Assembly: GCF_947488515.1 (NCBI RefSeq) | Contig: NZ_CANKZF010000002.1 | Location: forward strand, 842,294 to 906,293 | Origin: an uncultured Nocardioides sp. | GTDB lineage: Bacteria; Actinomycetota; Actinomycetes; Propionibacteriales; Nocardioidaceae | Reading direction: 5' to 3' | DNA length: 64,000 bases | Part shown: positions 61,550 through 64,000 of the stretch, piece after piece | Layout of the letters: each line of letters starts with the position of its first letter | Position numbering within the stretch: the stretch's first letter is position 1 | The notes under the pieces: model-generated | Told to the model about the DNA's origin: nothing | The model's database searches: none | The model's input: the letters and a program-made list of their open reading frames with translations, nothing else | Program-made: the position numbers and the translations under genes

Positions 61550-62002
61550 TCAGAGTCCGGTGGACCGGCAGGCGCGACGGCGGAGGGCCGCGACGTAGTC
61601 CTCGGGCGCACCGGCGGCGTCGGCCGCGTCGGCGAGGACGCCGAGGTAGGACGCCGAGGGCAGGCCACCCTCGTAGGCGTCGAGGACGTAGGCCCACACG
61701 ACGAGCTCGCCGGTCAGCGTCTGCACCCGCACCTTGGTCTTGCGGTAGAGGCCGGTGTCGGCGGCCTCCCAGCCGTCGAGCGACCGCTCGTCCTCGGGCG
61801 TGACGTCGTAGACCGCCACGAAGACCTGCTCGAACGGGTCCTGGACGATCGTCGAGAGGGCACCGTCCCAGCCGTGCTCCTCGCCACCGAACGTGAGCCG
61901 CCAGCCCGTCAGCCAGCCGGTGGAGTGGAGGATGGAGTGGGGGCAGCGCTCGCCCATGCGGGCGGGATCGAGGTTGGTCCCGTAGGCGGCGTACAACGTC
62001 AC
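61550..62002 (-). CDS. Gamma-glutamylcyclotransferase family protein
   Basis: This 150-residue protein opens LYAAYGTNLDPARM, close to the YGSNL substrate loop of gamma-glutamylcyclotransferases (AIG2-like). The likely catalytic Glu lies in YDVTPEDERSLDGWE (about residue 75). The family cleaves gamma-glutamyl amino acids to 5-oxoproline; the substrate here is not certain. GTG 62002 is decided by TACTGT 7 nt upstream, although the frame continues further up. It is divergent from lpd. Confidence 0.85.
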   Translation of the reverse strand: MTLYAAYGTNLDPARMGERCPHSILHSTGWLTGWRLTFGGEEHGWDGALSTIVQDPFEQVFVAVYDVTPEDERSLDGWEAADTGLYRKTKVRVQTLTGELVVWAYVLDAYEGGLPSASYLGVLADAADAAGAPEDYVAALRRRACRSTGL

Positions 62003-62009
62003 GGGCCAC

Positions 62010-62015
62010 ACAGTA
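62010..62015 (-). promoter_or_regulatory. -10 element of the GGCT-like gene, leaderless layout
   Basis: Minus-strand TACTGT ends 7 nt before the GTG at 62002. Confidence 0.42.
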
Positions 62016-62057
62016 TCGAGCCACGACCTCGGGTGTTCCCCGTGCGCAGCGGACAAC

Positions 62058-62063
62058 TAGGCT
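62058..62063 (+). promoter_or_regulatory. -10 element of lpd, leaderless layout
   Basis: TAGGCT ends 6 nt before the GTG at 62070. It is divergent from the GGCT-like promoter. Confidence 0.42.
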
Positions 62064-62069
62064 GGGGGC

Positions 62070-63473
62070 GTGACCGACACGCACTTCGACACCCTCGTCC
62101 TCGGCGCCGGCCCCGGTGGCTACGTCGCCGCGATCCGCGCCTCCCAGCTCGGCCAGAAGGTGGCCGTGGTGGAGGCCAAGTACTGGGGAGGTGTCTGCCT
62201 CAACGTCGGCTGCATCCCGTCGAAGGCCCTGCTCAAGAACGCCGAGCTGGCGCACACGCTCCAGCACGAGAAGGCGAAGTTCGGCATCGAGGGCGACGCC
62301 ACGATGTCCTTCGGCCCGACCCACAAGCGCAGCCGCGACGTGAGCGCCGGCATCGTCAAGGGCGTCCACTTCCTGATGAAGAAGAACAAGATCACCGAGA
62401 TCGACGGCTGGGGCACGCTGACCAGCGCGACCGGGATCGACGTCAAGGCCGACGACGGCCAGACCACCGGCTACACCTTCGACAACCTGATCCTCGCCAC
62501 CGGCGCCACCGTGCGCCTGGTGCCCGGCGTCGAGCTGAGCGACAACGTGGTGACCTACGAGGAGCAGATCCTCACCGACGAGCTGCCCGGCTCGATCGTC
62601 ATCGGCGGCTCCGGCGCGATCGGCGTCGAGTTCGCCTACGTCATGGCCAACTTCGGCGTCGACGTCACGATCGTCGAGTTCCTCGACCGGATGGTCCCCA
62701 CCGAGGACGCCGACATCTCCAAGGAGCTCCTCAAGCACTACAAGAAGCTCGGCGTGAAGGTGCTCACCTCCACGGCGGTCAAGAAGGTCGAGGACACCGG
62801 CTCGGGCGTCAAGGTCACCATCGCGCCGGCCGCGGGTGGCGACGAGCAGGTGATCGAGGCCGACAAGTTCCTCGCCGCCTTCGGCTTCGCCCCGCGGGTG
62901 ACGGGCTTCGGCCTCGAGGACATCGGAGTCGCGGTCTCCGAGCGCGGCGCGATCGAGATCGACGACTACATGCGCACCAACGTCGACAACGTCTACGCCA
63001 TCGGTGACTGCACCGGGAAGATGATGCTCGCCCACGTCGCCGAGGCGATGGGCATCGTGGCCGCCGAGACGATCAACGGCGCCGAGACGATGCCGGTCGA
63101 GTACGACTTCGTGCCCCGCGCCACCTACTGCATGCCGCAGATCGGCTCGTTCGGCTACAGCGAGGCCCAGGCCAAGGAGAAGGGCTACGACGTCAAGACG
63201 GCGACGTTCCCCTTCACCGCCAACGGCAAGGCGATGGGCCTCGGCGAGGCCGTCGGCTTCGTCAAGGTCGTCGCCGACGCCGAGCACAACGAGATCATCG
63301 GCACCCACATGATCGGCCCTGACGTCACCGAGCTGCTGCCGGTCATGACGCTGGCCCAGAAGTGGGACCTCACCGCCGACGAGGTGGCCCGCAACGTCTT
63401 CGCCCACCCGACCCTCGGTGAGGCCGTCAAGGAGGCCGTCCACGGCATCGCCGGTCACATGATCAACCTCTGA
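62070..63473 (+). CDS. lpdA: Dihydrolipoyl dehydrogenase (E3)
   Basis: This flavoprotein re-oxidises dihydrolipoamide in 2-oxoacid dehydrogenase and glycine cleavage complexes. The 467 residues have the FAD fold [13 protein letters not shown] and the redox pair CLNVGC (about residues 41-46). The NAD fold reads [15 protein letters not shown], and the C-terminal catalytic His-Glu is in [11 protein letters not shown]. Both Cys residues are present, so it is a true E3. The next gene, a paralogue without the pair, overlaps its stop by one base (TGATG). The symbol is also used for the neighbouring quinone reductase in mycobacteria, so take care with names. Confidence 0.95.
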   Translation: MTDTHFDTLVLGAGPGGYVAAIRASQLGQKVAVVEAKYWGGVCLNVGCIPSKALLKNAELAHTLQHEKAKFGIEGDATMSFGPTHKRSRDVSAGIVKGVHFLMKKNKITEIDGWGTLTSATGIDVKADDGQTTGYTFDNLILATGATVRLVPGVELSDNVVTYEEQILTDELPGSIVIGGSGAIGVEFAYVMANFGVDVTIVEFLDRMVPTEDADISKELLKHYKKLGVKVLTSTAVKKVEDTGSGVKVTIAPAAGGDEQVIEADKFLAAFGFAPRVTGFGLEDIGVAVSERGAIEIDDYMRTNVDNVYAIGDCTGKMMLAHVAEAMGIVAAETINGAETMPVEYDFVPRATYCMPQIGSFGYSEAQAKEKGYDVKTATFPFTANGKAMGLGEAVGFVKVVADAEHNEIIGTHMIGPDVTELLPVMTLAQKWDLTADEVARNVFAHPTLGEAVKEAVHGIAGHMINL

Positions 63474-64000
63474 TGGTCGACCACATCGTCATCGTCGGCG
63501 GGGGTCCGGGCGGCTACGAGGCCGCCCACGTGGCTGCGCAGCTGGGCGCGCAGGTCACCGTCGTCGACACCGACGGCGTCGGTGGCTCGGCGGTGCTCAC
63601 CGACTGTGTGCCGAGCAAGACGCTGATCGCCACGGCCGAGCTGATGACCGACATGTCGACGGCGCAGGAGCTCGGGGTCAACTTCCACGACCACCAGGGC
63701 GACGCGGCGACGACCATCAGCGTCGACCTGGCTCGGGTCAACGCCCGCGTCAAGCAGCTCGCAGCCGACCAGTCGACCGACATCGCGGCTCGCCTCGACC
63801 GCGACGGCGTACGCGTCATCACCGGTCGTGGCCGCCTCGGGCCGGACCTCACGGTCGTCGTCACGACCGCCGACGGTGAGGAGACCCTGCAGGCCGACGC
63901 GGTCATCGTCGCGACCGGTGCGGCGCCCCGCACGCTGCCGAGCGCCCAGCCCGACGGCGAGCGGATCCTCACCTGGGAGCAGGTCTACGACCTCACCGAG
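63473..64000 (+). CDS. LpdA-like NAD(P)H-quinone dehydrogenase, 5' part
   Basis: This is the first 176 residues of a flavoprotein disulfide reductase family member, cut by the window end; the usual length is about 470. The FAD fold is VIVGGGPGGYEAAHVAAQLG. At the redox site it has SAVLTDCVPSKT: only the second Cys remains, and the first is replaced. It therefore cannot form the redox disulfide and resembles mycobacterial LpdA (Rv3303c type), which reduces quinones instead of lipoamide. The second FAD segment VIVATGAAPRTLP is present. It is coupled to lpd by TGATG. Confidence 0.88.
   Translation, partial: MVDHIVIVGGGPGGYEAAHVAAQLGAQVTVVDTDGVGGSAVLTDCVPSKTLIATAELMTDMSTAQELGVNFHDHQGDAATTISVDLARVNARVKQLAADQSTDIAARLDRDGVRVITGRGRLGPDLTVVVTTADGEETLQADAVIVATGAAPRTLPSAQPDGERILTWEQVYDLTE

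Overview
The window is a very GC-rich stretch packed with genes in short overlapping operons. GTG starts are common and many genes look leaderless. Gene content (monomeric isocitrate dehydrogenase, SdhCAB plus a mycobacterial-type Sdh1, methylmalonyl-CoA mutase with MeaB, DUF3017 beside folD, an LpdA-like quinone reductase) points to an actinobacterium, most likely Nocardioidaceae or close to Nocardioides. The species cannot be named from the sequence alone. No rRNA, tRNA, phage, IS element or CRISPR array was seen.

Layout. 1-9100: the 3' end of purH, folD, a DUF3017 membrane protein, malate dehydrogenase (mdh), a lipoprotein, an aquaporin with a long low-complexity tail, monomeric icd and an MFS exporter. 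9-14.6 kb: a small unknown protein, a secreted lipase, trpS, a 2H phosphoesterase, a YihY-type membrane protein, then a DUF559-type nuclease gene with two 50-bp palindromic repeats on each side. 14.6-21.8 kb: two different succinate dehydrogenases transcribed divergently, SdhCAB leftwards and Sdh1-type rightwards. 21.8-32.6 kb: a sulfotransferase, the methylmalonyl-CoA mutase operon (mutA-mutB-meaB), an M20 amidohydrolase, a soluble PAS histidine kinase, and a GntR regulator divergent from a CynX-like transporter.

32.6-49 kb is a nucleoside-salvage region. It holds a BMP-type ABC importer (ATPase, two permeases, lipoprotein), cytidine deaminase, thymidine phosphorylase, adenosine deaminase, a uridine kinase-like protein, deoxyribose-phosphate aldolase and a paired aldehyde dehydrogenase set. 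Two paralogous membrane-anchored substrate-binding/VWA proteins and a MaoC hydratase are interspersed. A phosphosugar mutase (53.7 kb) and purine nucleoside phosphorylase (60.7 kb) may complete the route from imported nucleosides to pentose phosphates, acetaldehyde and glyceraldehyde 3-phosphate, which feeds the TCA genes nearby. From memory, the same genes cluster in Mycobacterium tuberculosis (lpdA, deoD, pmmB, add, deoA, cdd, sdh), so the neighbourhood looks ancestral.

49-64 kb carries accessory and redox genes: a PH-domain membrane protein, a TetR regulator with two operators divergent from an MDR oxidoreductase, a YidC paralogue with a DUF6412 protein, a secreted beta-helix protein, VOC and MOSC proteins, thiol peroxidase, DUF2252, an aldo/keto reductase with a MerR regulator, a uronate dehydrogenase-like protein, a gamma-glutamylcyclotransferase-like protein, dihydrolipoyl dehydrogenase, and the 5' part of an LpdA-like protein cut by the window end. 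The most unusual signals are the palindromes around the DUF559 gene, the VWA paralogue pair, the split ALDH pair and the recurring TAnnnT-6/7-nt-start-codon layout.
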